Shown here piece by piece: positions 42,636 through 53,500 of a stretch of DNA of 64,000 bases. The position numbers and the translations under genes are program-made. The stretch's first letter is position 1. Each line of letters starts with the position of its first letter. This DNA comes from Thereva unica (lineage: Eukaryota > Arthropoda > Insecta > Diptera > Therevidae): assembly GCA_949987705.1 (NCBI GenBank), contig CATLJY010000911.1, positions 124,001 to 188,000 on the forward strand. Direction: 5' to 3'. The notes beneath the pieces are model-generated. The model had not been told where the DNA came from. It saw nothing but the letters and a program-made list of their open reading frames with translations, and did no database searches.

Positions 42636-45600
42636 CTAAGGCCGCAGGTCTTTGGCATGGTATGTGCCTAGAGGCTTACCACGCAAGTCCTCCAATTCAT
42701 AAAGACTATTTCCGATTCGTGTACGTATTCGGGCTTTTGCAAATTTGGGTGCCAGTTTGGCATTAAACCGCCCGGCCCGGTTGCTGACCCAGAAGGTTCT
42801 ACGAAAGACCTCATCTCCGGGCTGAAAATCAACCACACGGCTTCGCAAGTTGTACCGGTTCTCATGCCGAGTGTGAGCGGCGGCTAATTTAAGCTCGACC
42901 CGATCACGAAGTATTTGCAGGCGATCCGTCAAGGGCAAAAAGGCTATGTCTCCCTCCTGGAAAACGTTCAGTTTCTTCAGGACTGGATATGCTGATCCGT
43001 GTAGGATCATATGACTACCAAAAAGGGCCTGATATGGGGACATGCCAATCGCTTCGTGGTGGGCACTACGAAGAGCACATTCAATGGACGACCGATGTCT
43101 ATCCCACTCACGATGATCTTCCTTCAGATACGCCCTAATGGCGGATAGGACAGATCTATTCACCCGCTCGGAAGCGTTAGGGTGAGGCGAATATACGGCG
43201 GTGCGAACATGCCGCACGCCGTAATCATTCAACAACTTGGCAAACTCTTTGGAGGTGAATTGCCGACCATTGTCGGAGAAGATAGTTTCAGGGACTCCAA
43301 AGGTATGAAACACCGTTTGCTCAAGAAACTTGACGGATGCCGCAGTGGTTTCGGCTGACACTGGGTGGAGAAATGCGAACTTGCTGAAGGCGTCCAGGAC
43401 GACGAACACGGCCGTGTGGCCTTTCTTTGTCCGGGGATAAGGACCCAAGAAGTCTATATACAAGAACTGGAATGGTCTCATCACCTTCATGGGCTTACCC
43501 ATAGGTGGTCGAAGGATTACATTAGGGGCTTTTGTGGACTTACAAATGTCACAGTGTGACACAAACTCTCGCACCTGCTTGGCCATTCCCGGCCAAAAAT
43601 ATTTATTTCGAAGCCGTGATAAGGTTTTCCCCACTCCACCATGCGAAGTTTGTGGAGGTGAGTGAGCAGACTCGATGAGGGAATTGGCTAAATCATGCGG
43701 GACCCATAGCTTCCATGTTAAATCATCAGCAACAGGGTCTCCGGTACGTGGGGATGTACGATGGAATACATACCCATCTGCGACCCGCAGGTCTGGCAAC
43801 TGCCGTGAGGCTTGCAAGATTTGTTCACCCAGTTGTAAATATTCGGGGGATTTGAAGGACGGAGACTCTAAGTCCACGTCTTGACAGAAGGATAATTCGT
43901 CGACTCCGTGCAGGCGCGACAAGGCATCAGGAACCACATTTTGGCTACCTTTGCGATGTTCGATTTTGAAATCGAACCCCTGCAGCTTTAAACTCCACCT
44001 TGCTAATCTGCCGCTGAGCTCCTTTTGGCCCATGAGCCACTTCAAGCTAGCATGATCAGTGATGATCGTGAAAGCCTGACCCTCAACATATGCTCTAAAC
44101 TTCTTTACACTCAGTACGGCTGCATAGCATTCAAGCTCAGTAATGGTGTAGTTCCGTTGTGCTCCATTCAGCTTTTTGGACATATAAGCAATCGGATGTT
44201 CTCCTCCATCCATGTCCTTTTGAAAGAGCACACTACCTACACCAGTCCTGCTAGCATCGCACTGAATGTAAAAAGGCCTAGAGAAATCTGGAGTGACTAA
44301 CAATGGAGCTTTAGTCATCAGCTCTTTTAATGTCTCGAACGACTGCTGGGCCTCATCAGTCCAACTAAAAGATTTAGACTTCAAACAATCCGTGATTGAA
44401 GAAGCCACGCTCGCATAATTGGGGATGAAGCGCTGATACCATCCGGTCATACCCAAGAACCTCCGGGTCTGCTTATGAGACTTCGGAGTCGGGAAGTCCT
44501 TGATGGCCGTCACCTTATTAGGATCAGTTTTCAGAGTCCCATCACCAATTATGAAGCCGAGATACTTCACTTCAGTCACGCAAAATTTGCTTTTAGCCAA
44601 ATTGATGGTTAAACCAGCACGGCGGAGACAGCTGGCCACTTCGTCCAAAAGCTTTAGGTGGGAGTCAAAATCAGGTGAAACAATGAGCAGGTCGTCCAGA
44701 TAGACAAAAACGTTTTCACGTAAATGGCCCGGGATGGTCTTATCCATCAAGCGACACATGCGCTGTGGGGCATTGCATAAGCCGAAAGGCATAACTGTGA
44801 ACTGGTACAGCGGACGACCTGGGACAGTGAAAGCTGTCCTCTCTCGCGACTTCATCTCAAGAGGGATTTGCCAGAACGCGTCCTTTAGATCCAAACTGGT
44901 GATGAACTTGGTGTCTTGAAGACGACCAAGAAGCCCATCAATGTATGGAAGAGGGTAGGCGTCCTTGACAGTGACACTGTTTACCTTGCGCGAGTCAAGG
45001 CACAGGCGGACCTTACCTGGTTTACGAACCAACACCACTGGAGAATTCCAGGGACTGTTTGATGGCTCAATTACACCCAGTGACAGCATCCTGTCCAACT
45101 CACCATACATCAGCTGTTGTACAGCGGGTGAGACGGGATAATGCCTCTGTTTAATAGGAACTGAGTCACCAGTGTCAATGATGTGTTCCTCCAGGTTAGT
45201 CTTTCCCAGTCCGAAGACATCGAAGGAGGGAAATCTGGCCTTGACGCGTTCCAACCGTTCGCATTGCGTGGACGTTAAGTCGTGCATTTTTGCAGACACG
45301 GATGGAGCGTTTATCTCGCCGACTATTTGGGGAGCGATGTCGAAAAGTTTCCAAAAGTCATACCCGAGATACAGCCTCTGACAGAGACCGGGCACCACAT
45401 AGATAGTCAGGTCACGGGTCCGACCTCCGAAGGAGATCGGCACCTTAACATAACCCAGCATTCTCTGTGAAGCCCCGTTAGCTGTTTGCACACAAGTTTG
45501 CAACGAGTATAATGTAACTTCGGGATGTCTCTCCAGAAATGATTCGGCATCTTTCCCCAAACAGGTGATATTGGCACCACTGTCCATTAAACCAATCACC

Positions 45601-45983
45601 TCTTCGTTGACTAAGGTGACTTTCGCAAAAGGACGGTTATCTGACAAGTCAGAGATGATTGCAGAAACAACTTTCTGCGAAAGGTGTCGCTTCTCCTTGG
45701 CTCGCATCCTAATTTTGGGAGGAGTATTGCTGGAGTTCACCAAAGGAGGCTCCGAAAAGATGCGGTTGCGAGTGGAGACGTATCTCTTCCAACGGGAAAG
45801 AAAGGAAAGTTTGACCTCCTCAGAGGGAAAAGAGGGAAGAGAATCGGTTGACGTGAAGTCGCTTATAATTGACCGAGTATTGGGATCGTATAAGTCAGGC
45901 TGGGGTACGGGCGAACCTAGTTCGAGCGCGGGCTCCCGTTTGGCCTCGCACCCTGGTCCCGGTTTCCCTGACATATGGGACAC
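42636..45983 (-). CDS. Gypsy pol: protease, RT, RNase H, integrase
   Basis: An 1,115-codon frame, probably expressed as a gag-pol fusion. Protease has the active-site VIGLMDSGANI (about residue 135). RT includes LRQ..AFWQIPL.., PFGLCNAPQ and the catalytic FVYLDDLLIV. RNase H starts YIQCDASRTGVG. Integrase has the HHCC zinc site (H-x-H..C-x2-C ending in FVSHCDICK) and catalytic residues in YIDFLGP, IFSDNGRQF and NASERVNRS. It closes with a C-terminal module ending HAKDLRP. No stop or frameshift was seen, so it could be functional. Confidence 0.93.
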   Translation of the reverse strand: MSHMSGKPGPGCEAKREPALELGSPVPQPDLYDPNTRSIISDFTSTDSLPSFPSEEVKLSFLSRWKRYVSTRNRIFSEPPLVNSSNTPPKIRMRAKEKRHLSQKVVSAIISDLSDNRPFAKVTLVNEEVIGLMDSGANITCLGKDAESFLERHPEVTLYSLQTCVQTANGASQRMLGYVKVPISFGGRTRDLTIYVVPGLCQRLYLGYDFWKLFDIAPQIVGEINAPSVSAKMHDLTSTQCERLERVKARFPSFDVFGLGKTNLEEHIIDTGDSVPIKQRHYPVSPAVQQLMYGELDRMLSLGVIEPSNSPWNSPVVLVRKPGKVRLCLDSRKVNSVTVKDAYPLPYIDGLLGRLQDTKFITSLDLKDAFWQIPLEMKSRERTAFTVPGRPLYQFTVMPFGLCNAPQRMCRLMDKTIPGHLRENVFVYLDDLLIVSPDFDSHLKLLDEVASCLRRAGLTINLAKSKFCVTEVKYLGFIIGDGTLKTDPNKVTAIKDFPTPKSHKQTRRFLGMTGWYQRFIPNYASVASSITDCLKSKSFSWTDEAQQSFETLKELMTKAPLLVTPDFSRPFYIQCDASRTGVGSVLFQKDMDGGEHPIAYMSKKLNGAQRNYTITELECYAAVLSVKKFRAYVEGQAFTIITDHASLKWLMGQKELSGRLARWSLKLQGFDFKIEHRKGSQNVVPDALSRLHGVDELSFCQDVDLESPSFKSPEYLQLGEQILQASRQLPDLRVADGYVFHRTSPRTGDPVADDLTWKLWVPHDLANSLIESAHSPPQTSHGGVGKTLSRLRNKYFWPGMAKQVREFVSHCDICKSTKAPNVILRPPMGKPMKVMRPFQFLYIDFLGPYPRTKKGHTAVFVVLDAFSKFAFLHPVSAETTAASVKFLEQTVFHTFGVPETIFSDNGRQFTSKEFAKLLNDYGVRHVRTAVYSPHPNASERVNRSVLSAIRAYLKEDHREWDRHRSSIECALRSAHHEAIGMSPYQALFGSHMILHGSAYPVLKKLNVFQEGDIAFLPLTDRLQILRDRVELKLAAAHTRHENRYNLRSRVVDFQPGDEVFRRTFWVSNRAGRFNAKLAPKFAKARIRTRIGNSLYELEDLRGKPLGTYHAKDLRP

Positions 45984-47029
45984 CTGGGTGTTACAACTCC
46001 TGGTCTACCACACTGGTAGCAAAACAGACCGCGAGTCGTGGAAGGGCATTCCATGAACGGATGCCCCTGTTGCCGACAATTCCAACACAGAATAGGCCTC
46101 CGCCTGGAAACTGAACTAAGGGGTCGAACTTCATCTACGGTGGCCGGTGATTCCTCCGCAGTTATATGTGATGCGGGATGGGTTTCGTTGAAATCCATTT
46201 CATGTAGTTTTGGAACTAACCTCCGTTCCTGTCTCTTTTGCATCTGCCATCGCTCCGCTCGCAAGCACACTTCACGTAGCTGTTGCATATGCGAGAAATG
46301 CTGTCCGATTATGACCGAGCCCAGGGAGGCATTCAAATTTTGGACAACTATTTCTACCAGGTCTTCTTCCGGCATAGGATTCGACATCCGGTTATACAGC
46401 GCTACCATCTTGGCGACATATTCATCGAAGGAGTAGTGTTGCTGTTTCAAGTCCAGCATTAACTTAATCCACTGAAAATCGGATTCCCTATTTCTAAATT
46501 GTCGGATCAGATGACTTTTCAATTCGTTCCAGTCTGGGTCAGGGACTTGACGGCGAAACTGGGCCCAATACCAATCTTCGGCCCCACCCTTCAATAAAGA
46601 TGATATGTTCCGGCAGATCTCAGACTGGCTGACCCATTCGTCGCGCGCCCGTTGTTCTACACGGAACAAAAATTCCTCTACCGACAACTCACTGGTATCG
46701 CCGGAGAACCGTATGTTCCAGGTTGGAACAGGTGATCTCCTTTTGTTGGTAAAAGATGACATCTCCATACATACCACCGGATGCTCGGCTCGGGCCGGAG
46801 AATGATCCGAATTGTTACGCGTGAGCAAGGGGTTCTCCGCCGCTCTCTGTTGGAGGCTAAGCCTCTCTACTTCTAATCTTAATTGTGTTATCTGGTCCGG
46901 GATTGACATGACCGGCTCGGCTGGGGGCACGTTTTCGTTCCTCGATGGGGCTGGTACTCCTTCCTCGCGATTATCCTCAGAGGTTTGCTTACCACTCCGT
47001 AGGTTGGGCATTGTACTTCGCAATAACAC
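45917..47029 (-). CDS. Gypsy gag (370 aa)
   Basis: A 370-codon frame with a basic/acidic N-terminus, a central capsid-like helical region (W..I.FSGDTS.LSVEEFLFRVE, then DWYWAQF, then ESDFQWIKLMLDLKQQ) and a C-terminal nucleocapsid. The nucleocapsid has one CCHC knuckle (C-x2-C-x4-H-x4-C, CWNCRQQGHPFMEC) and a second cysteine cluster (CYQCG..CPIC). It ends in TAG at 45917 after overlapping pol by 67 nt. The start may lie at one of two ATGs 18 nt apart (47029 or 47011). Confidence 0.92.
   Translation of the reverse strand: MLLRSTMPNLRSGKQTSEDNREEGVPAPSRNENVPPAEPVMSIPDQITQLRLEVERLSLQQRAAENPLLTRNNSDHSPARAEHPVVCMEMSSFTNKRRSPVPTWNIRFSGDTSELSVEEFLFRVEQRARDEWVSQSEICRNISSLLKGGAEDWYWAQFRRQVPDPDWNELKSHLIRQFRNRESDFQWIKLMLDLKQQHYSFDEYVAKMVALYNRMSNPMPEEDLVEIVVQNLNASLGSVIIGQHFSHMQQLREVCLRAERWQMQKRQERRLVPKLHEMDFNETHPASHITAEESPATVDEVRPLSSVSRRRPILCWNCRQQGHPFMECPSTTRGLFCYQCGRPGVVTPRCPICQGNRDQGARPNGSPRSN
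45962..45968 (-). promoter_or_regulatory. Programmed -1 frameshift site between gag and pol
   Basis: The gag strand reads G GGA AAC in frame at this point, the canonical X XXY YYZ heptamer (GGGAAAC). Slipping back one base gives GGG AAA, the exact reading of the pol frame. Gag stops 15 codons later, and pol frame is offset by two (one minus) relative to gag. The GC-rich sequence downstream could fold and stimulate frameshifting; I have not modelled it. Confidence 0.8.
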
Positions 47030-47035
47030 GATATG

Positions 47036-48284
47036 AAAGCGGGGCTGATAAAATTGCTAAATATTTATCGATCTTACCGGTGATTCGGTGGCTTTTACAA
47101 TAGGCACTAACAAACAGTCAACAATAATACTACTAATAATTAACTCTAACAACGAAACTATTCCGTTTATCTGAATGGCAAAATTACATAACGGCAACGA
47201 CGGAACGATCTCTCCTCTCCCGAAAATCTTGGTGGCCGAAGTCAAAGGTGGCAGTCGGTGGTGGCGCTATCAGCTTGCTCATCGAGTTGAAACTACTAAA
47301 TGGTTCAACGAACTTCAATCCGTGAGACCAGACTCTAAATGATAACTAAATCTTACTGTCAGAGAAAAACAACTTGAGCCACCATTGAGTGCCATCAATG
47401 ACCACACCAGGTATCTCCAACTTCAAACTCAGGATCCAGGTTCGTTGAGGGAAAGGAGGCTGCCTAAGGCCACATCCCTCCTCCACAACCAACTCGTCCT
47501 ATACTAAGCTCTCCACGCCCGCCCTTAGGGGCCACCCCCGAACCAAACTGTAAAACTTCTTCCTAAAATAATAACAAATTTAGAAATCACTCGGCTGCCC
47601 ACCCACGACTGAGCCGCAACTCTGCATGCCTTCAGGAAGGATGGAGCAGCAGAGCAAAAAGGAAAAAGAAGAAAGGAAAAAAAATCGAGGGACCGAATAA
47701 ATTTCGAGAATGTCCCACGGGGCGCAGTGCCAGGCGAGGTCGCCTGTTAGCCAGACGGAGCCCGGTAAACATCCTCCAAACCCAATCGACCCATTCGCAA
47801 AATAAATAGGAAAGTAACCCTGCTACTAGCTAGACGCAGTGGCAGGCAATAACACGCCTGTTACCAAAGACGACAAACCAAAACCAGGAGTTTTCAGTCA
47901 CCGCTGGCCTTACCTCCCCGCATAGCCAAGCGATACACGCTTGTTAACAAGACAGGGGGATGAGGACAGGGCTCGAAGTTAGTGTACTGAAAAGGAAGAA
48001 GTTACCGCATTAGAGAATAATCGAAAGGTCACAGTAACAAAAAATTAACTCCAAAATTTAGCGAGATTTCAGAAAAAGAAATTGGTAGGGACCAAGGCAT
48101 CGCGGTACTGCTTGGCCCCACGACGAGCCGTAAACATTCAAGGTGATGCACTACTAAAATCGAAAACAAAAACGCAAAAATAAAAAATCCAGCCGTAAAG
48201 GCAGTCATGGCATGTCCGACATACCGAAAACAATTTCTCAAAATTTCAAAAAAAATGTCCGTGCAGGATACATGAGGGCCTATA
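47036..48284 (-). other. Gypsy 5' leader
   Basis: About 1.25 kb between the primer site and gag, without a convincing long frame. The leader probably holds the packaging signal and possibly an internal ribosome entry; no such signal is visible by eye. Confidence 0.55.
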
Positions 48285-48302
48285 AGCCTTCGTTGGGCGC
48301 CA
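48285..48302 (-). other. Gypsy primer-binding site
   Basis: Reading minus, TGGCGCCCAACGAAGG starts 2 nt inside the end of the LTR. The first 12 bases are the 3' end complement expected for a tRNA-Lys primer, as in Osvaldo-like elements. Confidence 0.75.
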
Positions 48303-48304
48303 TT

Positions 48305-49879
48305 TGTTATGTGAACCTTCTGTTGGTTGCCCCGAAGAAGCCATCATCGGATCCACATACAACACAAATTTGCAAAATAAATTTCCAAAAAAAAGTTATC
48401 CTTAAGGCGATACCACGGGCCTCATTACAAGGGCTTGCTCGTCGGGGGGTCGTGGGGTAGTAAGATCCCGAGGTACACCTACCTGTACATCACCATTTTA
48501 CCTGTCCATGAACGGCCCCACAAGGGCGAACGCCGAGTGCCTAGAAGAGTACCTGAAATAAACAAAGTACCGGGAGAGAAGAGTCGACCACCGCTATGCC
48601 ATCGTTGAGGCAGTTAGCCTGTCATCCTAAAAGAAATTTTCTCCCAAAAGTAAAGTCAGCAGATTTAAGAACATACAGGCATGTAATCTTCTTACAAAAA
48701 TATATAGATATATTTAAATATTTAAAACACAAATAAACATAATGTTTAACTACAAAAGTTACCAACACAAAACAACATGAGACGGAATATTATTTTAAAC
48801 AAAAATTCAATTCGGGTAAGGATACTCAATATTTTATACAAAAAAAGTAAACAAACAAGAAAATCGTCGCGCTGGCCAGTTCGAGGATCCTTTTGCTTTC
48901 ACAGATTATTCACAAAAACCAATTTTCAAAAAATCCAAATAATAAAAAAAATACCAATAGCTAAATATTAAAATTGTCACAATGTCTCAACCTGAATATA
49001 ATTTAACATAAGACTGCATGACCTCACAAAAATAGGCTGACTTCGGAGACTTCTTCTTAACCGGGTTCTTCACAAACCTTAACCACATAAATCGGCGGAC
49101 TTCTGCGATATAACTCCCTAACTGGATTCTCGAAAGCCTTAATGCATTCCGGGCACCATCAACCGGAAATTCTTTCGCCTCCTCTTCTTCACGTTTAACT
49201 CAATATTCTAATTTACCTGATTTATAAATATCTTGTACCTCCCTCCTGCTAATTGGTTACCTAACCATATTATCGTAATTCCGGACACGCTGCAATCCTT
49301 TCTGCATCCATTGTCTTGCTATTATATCCTTGGGGGCCAGCAAACATTCTTCTTATATAGTGAGCGAAATTCCCATAAGACCATGCCAATAAGTTATATT
49401 TGCCCAACACCAGGTTGAATTCACCTCCTTCCGAGGAAAACTGTTCCTTAAATTAACCAAATCTAACCGGCTCGGCTCGTGTTGATTTTACCGAGTTTAC
49501 CGGCGTATCACCAACGTTCGTTTTTTTATGTTATATTAACACTGGTCGGGTTATTCAACATTAGGATAAAAATTCCAACTGAAAGTCCAGAAAACCACGA
49601 CGGTTATGTATTTATTGCATTAAAATTATTGCAAAAAAACCGAACGACGAAAAAAACTGACTTTGGCCCAAAAAAAAATTCCGAACCTCGTTTTCAAACA
49701 CCCACTACAAATTCGCTGACTGACTCTCACTCACTAAAACAAAATTTTCAATTTTTTTTCCTAATTTTTTTCTCATGGCTTTCCCAAATTTTTCCAGTTT
49801 TTCCCAAGTGCACTTTTTTTTTTTTTTAAAGTGTTTACCCCAAGGTAGTTATTCATAAAGGGATGGGCCTGCCGTTACA
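48305..49879 (-). repeat. Gypsy 5' LTR (in element orientation)
   Basis: Matches 40338-41910 throughout, apart from two extra T in the T-run near 49815. A near-identity of 1.57 kb LTRs implies a recent insertion. Confidence 0.9.
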
Positions 49880-49886
49880 AGCCCTA

Positions 49887-50545
49887 CCTATCTTCGATCT
49901 CGTTTTTATTGACTCAATAGCTTAAACGAAAATTCATATTTTAAGAAGAGTAAAAAACAAAATTTCGAAGCAAAATTTTAAGAGCAAATTTATATTGCTC
50001 GAAGCCAGAACAGATTACCAGAAAAAGAAAACAAGAGTATATGTTGGATACAGAAAATTTCTCTCTCTTCGACTTTTCGTATCCCACTTTTCGGCTGCGA
50101 AGAAGCTGCGTTTAGCTCAGCTTCTGAGGGCACTGTATCAACGCAAACCTTTGCGTGAGTATAAGTTCAATTTAATTGAATGTGTTGGAGTTTTCACGTT
50201 GATTTTCTGTGGCAAAGAAGCTGACGATATTACAGCTTCCCCATGTTGTGTAAGACCTCAGCCATTATAAGAGCGGTGAGAAGAACTTTAGTATTTGCCA
50301 CTCTGTCGCTCACCGCTCGCCGCTCGTATCGTGGCGACGGCTTTACTCTTAGTTTACAGTAGGATGATAAATTTCAATTGTACATTTTATATAACAAAAC
50401 CTGTACATTGCATCTTTAGTGTTTCCAGAGGAGGAAATATATTAAGATATTTCTTCCAATAATCATGATATATTAAAATTAATTTTTATTAAGTTGCCTA
50501 ATTGGTCAAGGGAAGCAGTGCTTCTTTTACTTCCAAAGAGGAACC
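49887..50545. other. No convincing gene; flank of the hAT duplication
   Basis: A 91-codon frame (49995-50270) has no family resemblance. The remainder is AT-rich, and a short GC-rich repeat of GCTCACCGCTCG type is near 50308-50325. Confidence 0.4.
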
Positions 50546-53500
50546 GCCACTGCTGCATTACCTTCAATTCCTACGCGACCTGTTTCTCTCCCTCAATTAA
50601 CAAAAGTTCCTATAAAAGAAAACTAATTTCCCTGTTGTCCTCTTCTAACTAACACTATAGACATAGATCTTAGTTTAATATTTAAATATTAAATACCTAC
50701 TTACAATGTTCTTTTATTAATGTTAATAGACTTAATAGACTTGATTTTTCTCTATCGTCTCCGAAGCTTTTTTCCTCATTTGTCCTAAGCTACGTTTATT
50801 GCAGTTTACATTTTCGATGTATTCCATGATCTTATCACACACTTCCCCCTTTTGATTTACCCCAAAAGTAACATACTCGGTTAAAAGCCAGTGCTTAGGT
50901 TAATAGTGTTATTGACTGAGAATTTTGCTTTTACTAATTTTTTATACCACTTCCCTGTCGAGTTTTCTTCAGCGCGCATGCCGAATGAATAAAGTTAATT
51001 AATCTTTATATGTGTTGAGCAGACCTTTTAAATACATATAAAACTCCTGCTCAACCAAATCAGTTTATCCATCGTAATAAGCATAGTTTTACTATAATTA
51101 TGCTAAATTTTTCTCATCCGTAAATTTAAAATAAATTAAAAGAAATTCTGGAAAAATTTCTTTTAAATACATACATACATATATGAGCATTTTCATTCAA
51201 AAATTGAGAGTTCTCCGCAGCCGCAAGCAACACAACCTCCCCAAGCAGAAGCGCGTATGCAACTGGCGGAAAATGTCAACAATCAAGTAATCAAAGTGAT
51301 AAAAATACAAATTTCGTATTTTTTAGTAGAAATTGCTACAAATTATTTCTGTAGCATACATATGTGTAAAATACAAAAACCTTAAAATAAAAATATATAA
51401 AAACGGGTGTCTTTCAGTCATAATTTGTAAATTTTTCAAATAATCATTGAAGTCCCAGAAAAATACACCTCCCTTTGGCAATACGCAGTCGCGACTGATT
51501 ACATGGCAGCAAGTGATTTGATAGGAGGAGTTAAATGAAGCTTTTGTCTGAGCTTTTAAACATTTTTAAGAGCTTAGCTGGGGATGTCACGACGTTTGAA
51601 AACAACTATACCTCGATCAGATATGATCTTACTTGGACGACTGTATGTATTAAAATAGGATTCTAAGCATGAAATGACTTCTGCAGTTGTAGTGCTATTG
51701 ACAGTATAGCTTTGTAAATTTTTTAAATCCATCTACAACTAAAACTGCATACTTCTTCTTAGTTTTCGTGGTCAGCAATGGACCGTAATGATCGAGGTGG
51801 AGTTTCGGTATACTATGTAAATTACCCTCAACTTTGCCTGATTTAAGGGAAAAATAGGCTCATTTGAGACTGGATTCTACAGTACTGATTAAAATATTAA
51901 GACCACCTACTATGCGACATAAAACTCTGACTTCCAATGACTATAACTTTTTAACCTATAAATGTATTTAATTACAAAAAACCTGAAAATTTAGCTTGTA
52001 TTATAAGTATTAGTAAAAAATTTGCCACTGCTGCATTACCTTCAATTCCTACGCGACCTGTTTCTCTCCCTCAATTAACAAAAGTTCCTATAAAAGAAAA
52101 CTAATTTCCCTGTTGTCCTCTTCTAACTAACACTATAGACATAGATCTTAGTTTAATATTTAAATATTAAATACCTACTTACAATGTTCTTTTATTAATG
52201 TTAATAGTCTTAATAGACTTGATTTTTCTCTATCGTCTCCGAAGCTTTTTTCCTCATTTGTCCTAAGCTACGTTTATTGCAGTTTACATTTTCGATGTAT
52301 TCCATGATCTTATCACACACTTCCCCCTTTTGATTTACCCCAAAAGTAACATACTCGGTTAAAAGCCAGTGCTTAGGTTAATAGTGTTATTGACTGAGAA
52401 TTCTGCTTTTACTAATTTTTTATACCACTTCCCTGTCGAGTTTTCTTCAGCGCGCATGCCGAATGAATAAAGTTAATTAATCTTTATATGTGTTGAGCAG
52501 ACCTTTTAAATACATATAAAACTCCTGCTCAACCAAATCAGTTTATCCATCGTAATAAGCATAGTTTTACTATAATTATGCTAAATTTTTCTCATCCGTA
52601 AATTTAAAATAAATTAAAAGAAATTCTGGAAAAATTTCTTTTAAATACATACATACATATATGAGCATTTTCATTCAAAAATTGAGAGTTCTCCGCAGCC
52701 GCAAGCAACACAACCTCCCCAAGCAGAAGCGCGTATGCAACTGGCGGAAAATGTCAACAATCAAGTAATCAAAGTGATAAAAATACAAATTTCGTATTTT
52801 TTAGTAGAAATTGCTACAAATTATTTCTGTAGCATACATATGTGTAAAATACAAAAACCTTAAAATAAAAATATATAAAAACGGGTGTCTTTCAGTCATA
52901 ATTTGTAAATTTTTCAAATAATCATTGAAGTCCCAGAAAAATACACCTCCCTTTGGCAATACGCAGTCGCGACTGATTACATGGCAGCAAGTGATTTGAT
53001 AGGAGGAGTTAAATGAAGCTTTTGTCTGAGCTTTTAAACATTTTTAAGAGCTTAGCTGGGGATGTCACGACGTTTGAAAACAACTATACCTCGATCAGAT
53101 ATGATCTTACTTGGACGACTGTATGTATTAAAATAGGATTCTAAGCATGAAATGACTTCTGCAGTTGTAGTGCTATTGACAGTATAGCTTTGTAAATTTT
53201 TTAAATCCATCTACAACTAAAACTGCATACTTCTTCTTAGTTTTCGTGGTCAGCAATGGACCGTAATGATCGAGGTGGAGTTTCGGTATACTATGTAAAT
53301 TACCCTCAACTTTGCCTGATTTAAGGGAAAAATAGGCTCATTTGAGACTGGATTCTACAGTACTGATTAAAATATTAAGACCACCTACTATGCGACATAA
53401 AACTCTGACTTCCAATGACTATAACTTTTTAACCTATAAATGTATTTAATTACAAAAAACCTGAAAATTTAGCTTATATTATAAGTATTGGTAAAAAATT

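Larger units (their letters stand above)
40338..49879 (-). mobile_element. Nearly intact Ty3/gypsy retrotransposon (9.54 kb)
   Basis: LTRs of 1,573 and 1,575 nt flank gag and pol transcribed on the minus strand. The only LTR difference I found is a T-run (12 versus 14 T near 41848 and 49815). The 4-bp duplication AGCC lies at 40334-40337 and 49880-49883. Gag and pol are both open and joined by a canonical -1 slippery site. The primer site has the tRNA-Lys-like TGGCGCCCAACG, as in Osvaldo-type elements. It is the youngest and best-preserved element in the window. The pol tail extends straight to the polypurine tract with no recognisable envelope gene. Confidence 0.93.
38513..49886. mobile_element. 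hAT-like element containing a gypsy insertion
   Basis: The left tip TAGGGCTGCCATC (38513-38525) is matched by a right tip that is split by the gypsy element: GATGGCAGCC ends at 40337 and CTA lies at 49884-49886. CCTATCTT (8 bp) flanks both sides (38505-38512; 49887-49894), the duplication size of hAT elements. Without gypsy it would be about 1.83 kb. A CCGG-rich CGTCCGGG/CCGGAC pattern is present near both ends. No transposase was recognised in its short frames, so it is probably non-autonomous. Its interior (38530-40330) has no other supported gene. Confidence 0.85.

Noticed and set aside
42138..47036. Plus-strand frames opposite gypsy gag and pol
   Set aside because: They are antisense shadows of the two real genes; none has a motif.
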